A stretch of 64,000 bases of DNA from Tolypothrix sp. PCC 7712 (GTDB taxonomy: Bacteria; Cyanobacteriota; Cyanobacteriia; Cyanobacteriales; Nostocaceae): the NCBI RefSeq assembly GCF_025860405.1, contig NZ_CP063785.1, positions 7,813,390 to 7,877,389 on the forward strand. The letters are read 5' to 3'. Positions 16,324-25,597 of this stretch are shown in pieces (positions within the stretch are counted from its first letter, which is position 1; the number at the start of each line of letters is the position of its first letter). The notes below the pieces were generated by a model. That model worked only from the letters and a program-made list of their open reading frames with translations. It was not told where the DNA came from and made no database searches. A program made the translations under genes and the position numbers.

Positions 16324-16938
16324 ATGTTTGCTATTAAATCTAAAGTCATCAACTCTGCCTTAGCTGCTACTGCTGTACTTCCTTTAGCTATTGCTGGAAT
16401 AGTAACCTCTGCTAGTTCTGCTCAAGCTTATAGTGGTGGGTTTACATTTGACGGTTCTGGCACTGTAGCTGGTATTAGCAAGACTGGTATCACCTTTAAT
16501 CCTAATCCTGGAACAATTGCATTAGGAATCAAAACTGGAGATTTTCTTGGAGATTCCACAGGCACTATTTACAGTTTCTTAAATACTAGTTTACCTTCTA
16601 AATTTATAGATGTTGGTGCAGCAGATGGCGTTAAACTTCTGAGTTTGACTAGTATTCTTTCCCCAACATTTACATCTGTTTTCGGAGGAACAGACGTTAG
16701 CTTTAATTTCACTGGATTGTTTGAAGATGGTAGCCAAGCAGTAGGAAATATTGATTTTACTACTTTACTGAATGCCACAACTGCACAGAATGCATACAGT
16801 ACAGGTGGAACAATTAATGCAAGTTTCAAAGGTGTGACAGTAGCCTCTGTTCCTGAACCAACTACATTACTTGGCTTGGGTGCTGTAGGTGCAGTCATGG
16901 CTATGTCTCGCCGTCGCAAAGCTCAAGCTAGTTCTTGA
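16324..16938 (+). CDS. PEP-CTERM sorting-signal protein
   Basis: An exported protein with a signal peptide at about 1-36 (hydrophobic core AATAVLPLAIAGIVTSA, cleavage after AQA). The C-terminal sorting tag VPEPTTLLGLGAVGAVMAMS followed by RRRK (about 177-200) has the PEP motif, a membrane helix and a basic end, as expected for exosortase processing. The mature middle (about 37-170) is Gly/Thr/Ser-rich and beta-like, without a known enzyme domain or cysteine. Such proteins usually end up in the extracellular matrix. No exosortase gene is in the window. A strong terminator follows at 17052. Confidence 0.88.
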   Translation: MFAIKSKVINSALAATAVLPLAIAGIVTSASSAQAYSGGFTFDGSGTVAGISKTGITFNPNPGTIALGIKTGDFLGDSTGTIYSFLNTSLPSKFIDVGAADGVKLLSLTSILSPTFTSVFGGTDVSFNFTGLFEDGSQAVGNIDFTTLLNATTAQNAYSTGGTINASFKGVTVASVPEPTTLLGLGAVGAVMAMSRRRKAQASS

Positions 16939-17051
16939 GCATTACCCACAAAATAAAAATTAAATTGTAGACAGAAAAGGAGTATCATTATTAATAGAAA
17001 TATGTAAAAATAATTTCGATTTTGGTTTTCATTAAGTGTTATAGCTTTGTG

Positions 17052-17090
17052 TTCGTAGTAATCACTGAAGAAGTTACTACGAATTTTTTT
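17052..17090 (+). terminator. Rho-independent terminator after the PEP-CTERM gene
   Basis: TTCGTAGTAA (17052-17061) pairs perfectly with TTACTACGAA (17074-17083) and is followed by seven T. It is the clearest intrinsic terminator in the window, 113 bases after the stop codon. Confidence 0.88.
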
Positions 17091-17123
17091 ATGAGGCTAT
17101 TAATGGCAATGTGACTACACAAT

Positions 17124-17148
17124 AAGGGCACAAAAATTTTGTACCCTT
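17124..17148 (-). terminator. Palindrome downstream of nblB
   Basis: AAGGGCACAAAA/TTTTGTACCCTT forms a 12-bp stem with one mismatch. It lies about 40 bases beyond the minus-strand nblB stop and may end its transcript; the T run is weak. Confidence 0.45.
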
Positions 17149-17188
17149 AAAGATTGTTATTTTACCCTTCAGACAAGTTTATGTAAAA

Positions 17189-17851
17189 TTAAACTGCCTG
17201 CAAAGATTTTTTCGCTTCATTGGCGATCGCTTCTACTTCATCATTAGCCATAGTCTCTAATACAGCTTTCGCATCTGCGCCACCCAAGTGACTCATAGCT
17301 TGCACAACTCTGTAGCGGACTTGCCAATCGGGATTTTTGGCATAAGGCGCTAAAAGTGGGACAGCATCTGTATTTCCCAATTCGCCAAAGGAACTAATCG
17401 CAGCAGTTTGAATTAACTCATTGTCAGATGTGAGCGCTTGCTGGAGCAATTCAAAGCCTCGCGGATCGCCTAACTCTCCCAAAGTAGCGATGATACTAAA
17501 TTTGACTAGCCATTCAGGACTTGCATCGTAAAGCTGTTGTAAATCATCAAAAGCTGATGTGAGTTTCAGCGCACCCAAACAATCTGCGGCGGCTGCTTGC
17601 ACATCCGGTTCTGGGTCTTTCAGTAGTTCGCGTAATATATTCAATGATAATTCTGCATCTTGTGTACCAAATGTATCCAGTTGACTCACTGCTGAGTAAC
17701 GGACACGAGCATTGCTGTCACTAACCGCCGTTTGAATTAATTCAAAAGCGATCGCAGGTTCTAAATCGCGGATTTGATTCACACCTCGCAAGCGATCGCC
17801 CAAATTTTCGGAACCGAGCAATTGCTGCACCGACTCAGGAGTAACACTCAT
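17189..17851 (-). CDS. nblB: Phycobilisome degradation protein NblB (HEAT-repeat)
   Basis: The 220-residue protein consists of HEAT-like repeats (LRELLKDPEPDVQAAAADCL; IIATLGELGDPRGFELLQ; AISSFGELGNTDAVPLL; VRYRVVQAMSHLG), related to the phycocyanin lyase subunits CpcE/F but matching the stand-alone NblB type with the start MSVTPESVQQLL. NblB is needed for breakdown of phycobilisomes under starvation, probably by binding pigmented subunits. It has no signal peptide. It runs with the CBS gene upstream, 129 bases away. Another HEAT-repeat lyase-like role is the main alternative. Confidence 0.8.
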   Translation of the reverse strand: MSVTPESVQQLLGSENLGDRLRGVNQIRDLEPAIAFELIQTAVSDSNARVRYSAVSQLDTFGTQDAELSLNILRELLKDPEPDVQAAAADCLGALKLTSAFDDLQQLYDASPEWLVKFSIIATLGELGDPRGFELLQQALTSDNELIQTAAISSFGELGNTDAVPLLAPYAKNPDWQVRYRVVQAMSHLGGADAKAVLETMANDEVEAIANEAKKSLQAV

Positions 17852-17892
17852 TATATTTATCCTAAAGTTTCAAAAAGGGTCAAACGTCGCCA

Positions 17893-17912
17893 AGACGCAA
17901 TTAATCGCGTCT
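17893..17912. repeat. Dispersed 20-bp palindrome, copy 1
   Basis: AGACGCAATTAATCGCGTCT, one mismatch from the perfect palindrome found at 26448-26467. It lies between nblB and the CBS gene. Confidence 0.65.
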
Positions 17913-17980
17913 GCACTCAAAAGTCAAATGACTAATTACTTTTGACTTTTGATATTGGACTGTTGACATTTAACTATTGA

Positions 17981-18445
17981 CTAATCTTGCTCGGCAGCCA
18001 TAGCGCGGATAATATCACCACGGGTAAGGATACCAATGACTTGACCTGCGCTATCTAAAACTGGTAAACGATGCACACTGCGATCGTGCATAATTCTGGC
18101 TGCTTCTTGTAAAGCTTTATCAGGAGAAATAGTGATCGGATTCTTACTCATCACTTCCCCAACAGTTTGTCCCAGTGCTTTATGCAAGTCACGCTCATAA
18201 TCGGCAGGATTTTGTAAATAGATGACACTATCGAGAAACATGATGTAAGCCGGAGGAGTCACACCTGTTTCTTGCCACATCAAATCTGTTTCTGAGATAA
18301 TGCCCACCAATTTACCAACATCATCCACTACAGGTAATCCGCTGATGCGTCGTTCTGCAAGAATTTGTATGGCTTCTTTCAGTGGAGTTTCAGATCGGAC
18401 AACCACCGGATCATGGCTCATCACGTCGGCAACGGTTTTAGGCAT
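17981..18445 (-). CDS. CBS-domain pair protein
   Basis: Two CBS domains form the whole 154-residue protein: about 4-62 (VADVMSHDPVVVRSETPL ... GLPVVDDVGKLVGIISETDL) and about 92-150 (VGEVMSKNPITISPDKAL ... HRLPVLDSAGQVIGILTRGD). CBS pairs bind adenosyl ligands (AMP, ATP, SAM) and act as energy sensors. No effector domain is fused, so it may regulate a partner, for example thioredoxins as in plant CDCP proteins (family knowledge, not shown here). The start MPKTVADVM is used because it begins the domain; eight extra codons upstream add nothing typical. Confidence 0.88.
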   Translation of the reverse strand: MPKTVADVMSHDPVVVRSETPLKEAIQILAERRISGLPVVDDVGKLVGIISETDLMWQETGVTPPAYIMFLDSVIYLQNPADYERDLHKALGQTVGEVMSKNPITISPDKALQEAARIMHDRSVHRLPVLDSAGQVIGILTRGDIIRAMAAEQD

Positions 18446-18539
18446 TTGTCTGCTAACACCTTTTATCAAAGTCTCTGGGTTTATTTTAAAAAATTGCGGG
18501 TCGTAACCTGATGCAGTTCATACATCGTTACTTGTAATG

Positions 18540-18690
18540 GGAATGGGGCATTGGGCATTGGGCATTGGACATTGGGCATTGGTAATGGATCATGGGTAAT
18601 TGGTAAATTATTTCCCCCTCATCTTCCTCATCTCCCTCATCTCCCTCATCTCCCTCATCTCCCTCATCCCCAGTCCCCAGTCCCCAATCG
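18540..18690. repeat. STRR block between CBS gene and mutT
   Basis: GGGCATT units followed by CTCATCTCC units and CCCCAGT units. The block runs into the 3' end of mutT and supplies its last codons. Confidence 0.8.
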
Positions 18691-19095
18691 CGCCTTCAAC
18701 GCTGCGATAATTTGCACATTTGCTTTGGGAAAGGCAAACTGTTCTAAATCTGCTAAATTTACCCAACGGATTTCATCACATTCTATGGCTTGAGGTACAC
18801 CTGCTAGATGGCGACATTGATGCACAGTTAGGGTAACGCGCAACTCTGTATAGGTGTGATCGATAGTAATGAGATGTTCTCCTACTGCTATTTCTATTCC
18901 CAGTTCTTCGTAAATTTCGCGTTTAATGCACTCTTCAACAGTTTCGCCAGGCTCAATTTTGCCGCCAGGAAATTCCCACAAACCACCCATTGCTCCTCCC
19001 GCACGGCGACGATCAATTAATATTTGTTCTTGGTCATTCCAAATTACAGCGACACCAATAATTTTATGGGGGAGGAGAGAAATAGTTTCACTCAT
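18664..19095 (-). CDS. mutT: 8-oxo-dGTP diphosphatase MutT (NUDIX)
   Basis: MutT removes oxidised dGTP from the nucleotide pool. The NUDIX box G-x5-E-x7-REUxEExGU is present (GGKIEPGETVEECIKREIYE then ELGI, about residues 44-67). The start MSETISLLPHKIIGVAVIWN and the WEFPGGK strand are typical. At 143 residues the length fits. The last residues (RLGTGDWG) and the stop codon are read from the neighbouring heptamer repeat, so the natural C-terminus has been replaced or extended. Other NUDIX substrates cannot be excluded. Confidence 0.85.
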   Translation of the reverse strand: MSETISLLPHKIIGVAVIWNDQEQILIDRRRAGGAMGGLWEFPGGKIEPGETVEECIKREIYEELGIEIAVGEHLITIDHTYTELRVTLTVHQCRHLAGVPQAIECDEIRWVNLADLEQFAFPKANVQIIAALKARLGTGDWG

Positions 19096-19419
19096 GGTTG
19101 ATGGGTACAGAATAAACTAGCAAAAAAAGGCAGAATTTAAAATTAATAAGCAAACATATAACTCGGCAAGCTTTTCTAAATGTTTGCCGAGTTTATATTG
19201 TATTATGCATTCACAAATTTTTAAATTTATTTGCCTCGATTTGCCTAGCTATTCTGATTGTCTAAATTTCAGATTGTATGTATGCTACCCCTAATCATAG
19301 CTATTATTTCAATCTATAGATAAGGGGTGAATTATCAGCATACTATCTAGATTTCGCAGAGTAATGTTTTTTGCTGATTTTGGCTTGTAGGAGGTCTATA
19401 GATGAACCCAACAACATTG
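19096..19419. other. Intergenic region with hairpins and a possible short plus-strand transcript
   Basis: 324 bases. A hairpin AACTCGGCAA/TTGCCGAGTT lies at 19160-19193. A second foldback, GTATGCT-ACCCCT with AGGGGT...AGCATAC, spans 19280-19343. At 19389-19394 a textbook AGGAGG stands 7 bases before an ATG at 19402 opening 45 codons that overlap the antisense of the next gene. Confidence 0.5.
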
Positions 19420-19764
19420 TTATTCAATTTCGTTGTTGTTTGTTTCAGTACCTTGAAGAACCATTTCAAAATTCATTCTTTGTTCAGCATTACGCAAGAA
19501 ATAACCACTAATCATTGCAGAGGCGAGAAGCCGTCCTAAACTTTCGCGGCTAGTAGTGATGCTAACGTCAAAGTGTTCCGAAGGTAGGTTACCCAAAAGA
19601 CCAATAATATTGCGTTCCATTACTTGCAGAACTTCCGGAGAACTGGGTTTTGATAACTGAGAAACTGCCTCTGGACTCAAGGATTTAACATATTGCCAGA
19701 GTACATCGGTAGTTTCTGATTCACTGTCAAAAAATTCTGAAACTCGATTAGATGGGTTACTCAC
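19420..19764 (-). CDS. DUF760 domain protein
   Basis: A 114-residue soluble helical protein with the DUF760 pattern found in cyanobacteria and chloroplasts: VLWQYVKSLSPEAVSQLSKP, then EVLQVMERNIIGLLGNLP and the typical LGRLLASAMISGYFLRNAEQ. The function is unknown. The ends (1-20 and the last 10) are polar and variable. A purine-rich site (AAGGAGA) lies 6 bases before the ATG at 19764. It stands alone downstream of the sigma factor gene. Confidence 0.85.
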   Translation of the reverse strand: MSNPSNRVSEFFDSESETTDVLWQYVKSLSPEAVSQLSKPSSPEVLQVMERNIIGLLGNLPSEHFDVSITTSRESLGRLLASAMISGYFLRNAEQRMNFEMVLQGTETNNNEIE

Positions 19765-20044
19765 GTTGCATCTCCTTGATTAATACTACTAGCTACGGTT
19801 TTTATAAAGTTTAAAAATAAGTGCTTATCTCGTATTGACCTCAGCTAGTACTTTGCTGTTCCTGTCAATTAATGTAACAAGTGCAATTTGATTAGTGAGT
19901 GGGTGTAACCGTACCAAACCCGGCGTGTTTTCTCACCTCATATTGATGAGACTGCTAATACCCTAAGCCAGAGGCTTGCACTACCTTGATTTCTAATCAA
20001 TTGTCTTTCGTCCTTTGTAAATAGCTCATAACAAAGCACAAAGC

Positions 20045-20069
20045 CTGAGCGCCTGTTTGAGGTGCTCAG
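20045..20069 (-). terminator. Hairpin downstream of the sigma factor gene
   Basis: CTGAGC...GCTCAG arms extended by CCT/AGG across a mismatch, 30 bases after the minus-strand stop, followed by a T-rich tract broken by G. Confidence 0.5.
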
Positions 20070-20100
20070 AACTCTGTCAGAAAGGACAAAAGACAAATGA

Positions 20101-21099
20101 CTAGCTGGCCAAATATTCATCCATGTTGGCTTTAGACTTACGTAGTTTAGTGAGTGCTTCCCGCTCAATTTGCCGTACTCGTTCACGACTGATGTTGAGG
20201 ATTTCACCAATTCTGGCTAAAGTTAGAGCTTGACCATCCATTAAGCCAAAGCGCAGGGTGATTACTTCCTTTTGCTGGGGAGTCAGATCCCCCATCAGGC
20301 GCTCTAAATCATTAGACAATGAAGATTGCATCACAAAGTCTTCTGGAGAAGCGCCAGGATCTTCCAACATTTCTCCCAGTTCAGTGTCGTAATTATCTCC
20401 CAACCGCAAATCCAGGGATAGAGGTAGACGGGCCTTTTCCAGGTACTCTCGTACCTGTTTAGGTGTCAATTCCAATTCTTTAGCTAATTCAGATGCAGAA
20501 GGAGCGCGTCCCAGCCTTTGGGATAATTGCCTCTGTGCTTTTTTAATCTTATTCAGTTTCTCTGTAATGTGGATTGGCAACCGAATAGTACGAGCTTTTT
20601 CGGCGATCGCTCTGGTGATAGCTTGACGTATCCACCAATAGGCATAGGTAGAAAATCTATAACCTTTTGTGGGGTCAAACTTTTCTACACCCCGTTGCAT
20701 CCCGATGCTGCCTTCTTGGATTAAATCTAGGAGATCGACATTGCGCTTAATATATTTTTTGGCAACAGATACAACCAATCGCAAGTTAGCTTCTACCATC
20801 TTGCGCTTGGCATATTCGCCGTCGGCGATCACTTCGTTCAACTCTGCCAATTCTAGATTTGTAGCTTTGGCCCACTCTTCTAAAGTTGGTTGACGACCTA
20901 ACTGGGTGACAAGCTCATCCCTTATTTCATACAAAGCAGTTGAACGCTGCACCTGTTTGCCATAAAAAATCTCTTCCTCGTGGGTTAAGAGTGGCACACG
21001 GCCAATCTCACGCAGGTAAGTCCGCACGAGGTCCGTGGCTGTCTGAGCGGTCTTCATGGCGCTACTCATTGGTAATGTTGGATTTGACGGTATGGTCAT
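20101..21099 (-). CDS. sigD: RNA polymerase group 2 sigma factor (SigD-like)
   Basis: A non-essential sigma-70 relative. Region 1.2 (DLVRTYLREIGRVPLLTHEE), region 2 (LRLVVSVAKKYIKRNVDLLD; GYRFSTYAYWWIRQAITRAI), region 3 (TEKLNKIKKAQRQLSQRLGR) and the region 4 helix-turn-helix (ARIGEILNISRERVRQIERE) are intact. It lacks the long region 1.1 of SigA, marking group 2. The SigD name comes from context: I recall the dps-carB-sigD order from Anabaena. The start at 21099 has no clear ribosome-binding site; MKTAQTATDL 14 residues in is an alternative. Confidence 0.85.
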   Translation of the reverse strand: MTIPSNPTLPMSSAMKTAQTATDLVRTYLREIGRVPLLTHEEEIFYGKQVQRSTALYEIRDELVTQLGRQPTLEEWAKATNLELAELNEVIADGEYAKRKMVEANLRLVVSVAKKYIKRNVDLLDLIQEGSIGMQRGVEKFDPTKGYRFSTYAYWWIRQAITRAIAEKARTIRLPIHITEKLNKIKKAQRQLSQRLGRAPSASELAKELELTPKQVREYLEKARLPLSLDLRLGDNYDTELGEMLEDPGASPEDFVMQSSLSNDLERLMGDLTPQQKEVITLRFGLMDGQALTLARIGEILNISRERVRQIEREALTKLRKSKANMDEYLAS

Positions 21100-21765
21100 T
21101 TAGTGATAAATGCTTTGCCAGGCTGCTAACCAGTTTGAATGGGAACCCAGACTATGGTTGGCAATTTCACTGTCCGAAAAATTCGGCTGCTCATATTAAT
21201 CTATTCAGGTTCTTAACTGCTCTAGACGTTACAGTTATTTACCCAGTTTCACAAGTATCTAGAGTTAGATAAAAGGTATTGAGTAGAACATTTTTTGGTT
21301 TTTCTCATGATTAATAATTGTAACATTTATGATAAAAATCTCATACCCTTGAGTTCGGAATTTTAAAGGCTGTTCCCATAGCTCTAACGCTGTCATATAG
21401 ATGAATCTCGCTTATTAGCTGACTTCATAAATGTCTCTGTAGGAAGAAATTTGTTTCTCATAATTCTTAAAATAAATCAATGATAAGTATAAATAATGTT
21501 CTATAACAATTAATTAACTTTTGCTTTTGTTGGGATTGGGGATTGGGGAACTCGGGGCCCCCTCTGGGGATAAGGGGTAATGGTGACTGGGGACTGGTGA
21601 CTGGGAAAGGAGCAGGGACAGATTAGGGGTATGAGGAAGAAAAACAAATGCTGACTTCTCATTACCCATGCCCAATGCCCCATGCCCCATGCCCGTTCTT
21701 TTAACTTTTACCGCTTTCTCAGATTTGGTAAAAGTACCTTTTGCAAGAGATGATGATCAACATTC
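21100..21765. other. Intergenic region between carB and the sigma gene
   Basis: 666 bases. 21100-21520 is AT-rich and presumably carries the sigma-gene promoter and leader; I cannot point to one. 21531-21700 is an STRR block including one copy of the GGGGAACTCGGGGCCCC repeat (21545-21582). No gene. Confidence 0.6.
21545..21582. repeat. GGGGAACTCGGGGCCCC repeat, copy 1
   Basis: A GC-rich unit of about 38 bases (GGGGAACTCGGGGCCCC then CTCTGGGGATAAGGGG). The same unit occurs at 26577-26610 (inverted), 56475-56512, 63183-63219 and 63227-63262. Confidence 0.85.
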
Positions 21766-24700
21766 CTATTGCAGCAGGCAGTATTCTTGGATGACTTTTA
21801 CGTCTAAAGTGGTAGTTTGCAGAGAATGTATGGCTGCAACAGTGGCTTTGGCTCCTGCAATGGTGGTGATGATGGGGATTTTGTAAGCCAAGGCTGTGCG
21901 GCGAATTAACCGCGCATCAGTATGGGCTTCTTCTCCCGATGGGGTGTTGATAATTAGTTGGATTTTTTGGTTTTTGATAGCATCCAGGACGTGAGGACGA
22001 CCTTCATGGAGTTTCAGGACTAACTCAACAGGTAGCCCATGTTCCTGAAGAACTTTACGCGTGCCAAATGTTGCCATCACTGTAAAGCCCAAATCAATAA
22101 ATTCTTTGACGACGTTTACTGCTGGAGCTTTATCGCGATCGCTCATGGATACAAATACTGTGCCCGACAATGGTAGACGCTCACCCGCAGCGATTTCAGC
22201 TTTGGCAAAGGCGCGGCCAAAATCTGTGTCAATTCCCATAACTTCACCAGTGGAGCGCATTTCAGGGCCCAAAATCGTATCAGTACCGGGGAATTTATTG
22301 AATGGCAATACTGCTTCTTTAACCGCAATATGGGAGGGGATGACTTCCTGAGTGAAGTTTAGCTCCTCTAAGGTTTTGCCTGACATGATTAAGGATGCGA
22401 GTTTTGCCAATTGCACACCGGTTGCTTTAGAAACAAAGGGCACAGTCCGAGAGGCGCGGGGGTTGGCTTCTAGAATGTAAATTTGCGGTGAATAGCTACT
22501 AGCACCCACAACAGCAAACTGAATATTCATTAGCCCAACTACCGAAAGCGCCTGTGCTAACTGCACTGTCCAGGTGCGAATTTGATTTAGCACTGCTGGC
22601 GGTAGGGAAATGGAAGGTAAAGAGCAAGCTGAATCACCAGAGTGAATCCCCGCTTGTTCGATGTGTTCCATAATACCACCAATTACCACTCGTCCCGTGT
22701 GGTCTGCGATCGCATCTACATCAACTTCGATGGCATTTTCCAAAAATTTATCAATCAAAATTGGGTGATCGGGTTCTACCTGTACCGCAAAGGTCATGTA
22801 ACGTTCTAGTTCTGCATCGGAGTAGACGATTTCCATTGCCCTTCCCCCCAGCACATAGCTAGGACGTACCACCACTGGATAACCAATGCGTTTGGCGACA
22901 ATCAGCGCGTCTTCGTAACTCCGAGCAATTCCATTGGGGGGTTGAGCAATATTCAACTGATTGAGGATCTTTTCAAACCGTTCCCGGTTTTCTGCCATAT
23001 CGATAGAATCTGGCGATGTACCCCAAATTTTTGTAGTGAGTCCTGATTCGGGATTGCTGAGTATTTGTTGCAGAGGTACTGCTAGCTTCAATGGTGTTTG
23101 TCCACCGAATTGCACAATGATGCCTACAGGATTCTCAGCTTCAATGATATTGAGGACATCTTCTTTAGTTAATGGCTCAAAGTACAGGCGATCGCTGGTG
23201 TCATAATCTGTAGAAACTGTCTCTGGGTTAGAGTTGACCATAATTGTCTCGTAGCCTGCACCTTTCAAAGCATAGGCTGCATGACAACAGCAGTAATCAA
23301 ACTCAATTCCTTGCCCAATCCGGTTGGGGCCACCACCCAAAATCATCACTTTGGGTTTGTCGGTGGGTAAAACTTCGGTTTCTTCTTCGTAGGTGGAGTA
23401 GTAGTAAGGAGTAAAGGCTTCAAACTCAGCAGCACAGGTGTCTACAGTTTTGTAAACTGGAACGACTCCTAACTGTTTGCGGTATGCGCGTACCTCATCT
23501 TCGTGAGTTTTGGTAGCAAAAGCAATTTGGCGATCGCTATATCCCTCACGCTTCACTTCATACATCTGCTCTTTTGTCAACTCTTTTAAAGGAGTGCGTT
23601 TGAGGAATTTCTCGACTTCTAACAGTTGTTGCAATTTATCGAGGAACCAAGGGTCAATACCTGTCAGTTCGTAGATTTCTTCATTAGTTAGCCCCAATTG
23701 CATTGCATGACGCACGGCGAAAATGCGCTCTGGGTTAGGTGTCCGTAACTGGGCGCGGATTTGTTCGCCGCTAGGTAATTTCTCGGCTTTGTCGCAACCC
23801 CAACCTGCACGTCCAGTTTCTAAGGAACGCAGAGCTTTTTGGAAGGATTCGTTAAATGTCCGGGCAATTGACATTGCTTCGCCCACAGATTTCATCTGGG
23901 TTGTCAACACTGGTTCTGAGCCAGGGAACTTCTCAAAGGCAAAGCGGGGAACTTTGGTGACTACATAGTCAATTGTGGGTTCAAAGGATGCGGGAGTTTT
24001 CTTAGTAATGTCGTTTTTAATTTCATCCAAGGTATAGCCAACAGCTAACTTCGCCGCCATCTTGGCGATCGGGAAACCAGTAGCTTTGGAAGCCAAGGCA
24101 GAACTACGAGACACACGGGGGTTCATTTCAATCACCACCACATCCCCACTTACCGGATTCACAGCAAATTGGATATTAGAACCGCCAGTTTCTACCCCAA
24201 TTTCGCGGATGATTTTAATTGCCATATCCCGCAGCCGTTGATATTCCTTATCGGTGAGGGTTTGAGCTGGTGCAACGGTAATTGAGTCTCCGGTGTGGAT
24301 ACCCATCGGGTCGAGGTTTTCAATGGAGCAGATAATCACCACGTTATCTGCCAAGTCCCGCATCACTTCTAATTCGTACTCCTTCCAACCAAGTAGGGAC
24401 TGATCGATGAGAATTTGTGACACAGGGCTAGCATCAATACCCACCTGTGCCATTTCCTCAAATTCTTCCTGGTTGTAAGCAATACCGCCGCCCGTACCAC
24501 CCATAGTGAAAGCAGGACGAATAATTAGAGGATAAGTACCAATGCGGCGAGCGATCGCTTTTGCTTCTTCTAAAGATGAGGCGGTACCACTGGGGCAAAC
24601 CTGCACCCCAATCTTATCCATTGCATCGTTGAACAGTTTTCTGTCTTCAGCTTTTTCAATAGCTGGGAGTTTCGCACCAATTAACTCAACGCCATACTCT

Positions 24701-25026
24701 TCTAAAACACCATTTTTCGCCAAAGCCACGGCGAGATTCAGAGCAGTTTGTCCTCCCATAGTTGGCAATAAAGCATCTGGACGTTCTTTGGCAATGACTT
24801 TTGCGACCATTTCCGGTGTCAGCGGCTCAATATAAGTACGCTCGGCTGTTTCTGGATCGGTCATGATTGTCGCTGGGTTAGAGTTCACCAACACCACTTC
24901 ATAACCTTCTTCTCGCAAAGCTTTACAGGCTTGAGTGCCAGAGTAGTCGAACTCACAGGCTTGTCCAATCACAATTGGGCCAGAGCCTAACAGCAGTATC
25001 TTCCGGAGGTCTTGACGGCGGGGCAT
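21766..25026 (-). CDS. carB: Carbamoyl-phosphate synthase large subunit
   Basis: CarB makes carbamoyl phosphate from ammonia (delivered by CarA), bicarbonate and two ATP, for arginine and pyrimidines. From MPRRQDLRKILLLGSGPIVI the product is 1086 residues. It contains two homologous ATP-grasp halves (first with FTMGGTGGG at about 175, second with SYVLGGRAMEIVY), the oligomerisation domain between them and the C-terminal MGS-like allosteric domain (VFVSMSDRDKAPAVNVVKEF). The start at 25026 is chosen because it begins the conserved N-terminus; ten upstream codons are poorly typical. carA is not in the window. Confidence 0.97.
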   Translation of the reverse strand: MPRRQDLRKILLLGSGPIVIGQACEFDYSGTQACKALREEGYEVVLVNSNPATIMTDPETAERTYIEPLTPEMVAKVIAKERPDALLPTMGGQTALNLAVALAKNGVLEEYGVELIGAKLPAIEKAEDRKLFNDAMDKIGVQVCPSGTASSLEEAKAIARRIGTYPLIIRPAFTMGGTGGGIAYNQEEFEEMAQVGIDASPVSQILIDQSLLGWKEYELEVMRDLADNVVIICSIENLDPMGIHTGDSITVAPAQTLTDKEYQRLRDMAIKIIREIGVETGGSNIQFAVNPVSGDVVVIEMNPRVSRSSALASKATGFPIAKMAAKLAVGYTLDEIKNDITKKTPASFEPTIDYVVTKVPRFAFEKFPGSEPVLTTQMKSVGEAMSIARTFNESFQKALRSLETGRAGWGCDKAEKLPSGEQIRAQLRTPNPERIFAVRHAMQLGLTNEEIYELTGIDPWFLDKLQQLLEVEKFLKRTPLKELTKEQMYEVKREGYSDRQIAFATKTHEDEVRAYRKQLGVVPVYKTVDTCAAEFEAFTPYYYSTYEEETEVLPTDKPKVMILGGGPNRIGQGIEFDYCCCHAAYALKGAGYETIMVNSNPETVSTDYDTSDRLYFEPLTKEDVLNIIEAENPVGIIVQFGGQTPLKLAVPLQQILSNPESGLTTKIWGTSPDSIDMAENRERFEKILNQLNIAQPPNGIARSYEDALIVAKRIGYPVVVRPSYVLGGRAMEIVYSDAELERYMTFAVQVEPDHPILIDKFLENAIEVDVDAIADHTGRVVIGGIMEHIEQAGIHSGDSACSLPSISLPPAVLNQIRTWTVQLAQALSVVGLMNIQFAVVGASSYSPQIYILEANPRASRTVPFVSKATGVQLAKLASLIMSGKTLEELNFTQEVIPSHIAVKEAVLPFNKFPGTDTILGPEMRSTGEVMGIDTDFGRAFAKAEIAAGERLPLSGTVFVSMSDRDKAPAVNVVKEFIDLGFTVMATFGTRKVLQEHGLPVELVLKLHEGRPHVLDAIKNQKIQLIINTPSGEEAHTDARLIRRTALAYKIPIITTIAGAKATVAAIHSLQTTTLDVKVIQEYCLLQ

Positions 25027-25134
25027 AGTCTTAAGGGATGGAGTAAGAGAATACAAATCCTGATTATTTTAAGATTCTTTCTCCCTGGTCACGCTGTTTG
25101 TTAGCAAGTTTTCTAAAGTTTGATGACAGGAGGG

Positions 25135-25330
25135 GATTGGGGGACTGGGGATTGGGTACTGGGTACTGGGGACTAGGGACTGGGGACTAGGGACTAGGGA
25201 CTGGGGACTGGGGATTGGGTACTGGGGACTAGGGACTGGGGACTAGGGACTAGGGACTGGGGACTGGGGATTGGGTACTGGGGACTAGGGACTGGGGACT
25301 AGGGACTAGGGACTGGGGACTAGGGATTGC
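25135..25330. repeat. STRR array (GGGGACT / AGGGACT units)
   Basis: About 27 seven-base units of GGGGACT, AGGGACT, GGGGATT and GGGTACT. A higher-order unit of roughly 63 bases recurs three times, showing segmental duplication of the array. Not CRISPR-like: no spacers. Confidence 0.9.
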
Positions 25331-25597
25331 TCTTACTTGGTTAATCTCCGGTTTTTTGTATGTTGAAATTATTGGGAATTATCATTAGTAAATATTGCAA
25401 ATAATTGGTAATATTTTTTATTAGTAGCGGTAGTTGATATGACAATAATGTTAAATTTAAAGTAATCCAGAGAATGCATCTATCTAAAGATAGATTTTAT
25501 TAAATAACAGTAATTTTTAATTAGCTGATATTAGAAAAGTATTGTTAATTATCATCATAGTTTATATAGTTATTCATTGATATAACAAGATTAAAAA

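Noticed and set aside
19938..20210. 90-codon minus-strand frame at the 3' end of the sigma gene
   Set aside because: It overlaps region 4 of the sigma factor in another frame and covers the terminator hairpin.
25135..25330. Repeat array that might look like CRISPR
   Set aside because: Units are 7 bases and contiguous; there are no unique spacers of constant size and no cas genes nearby.
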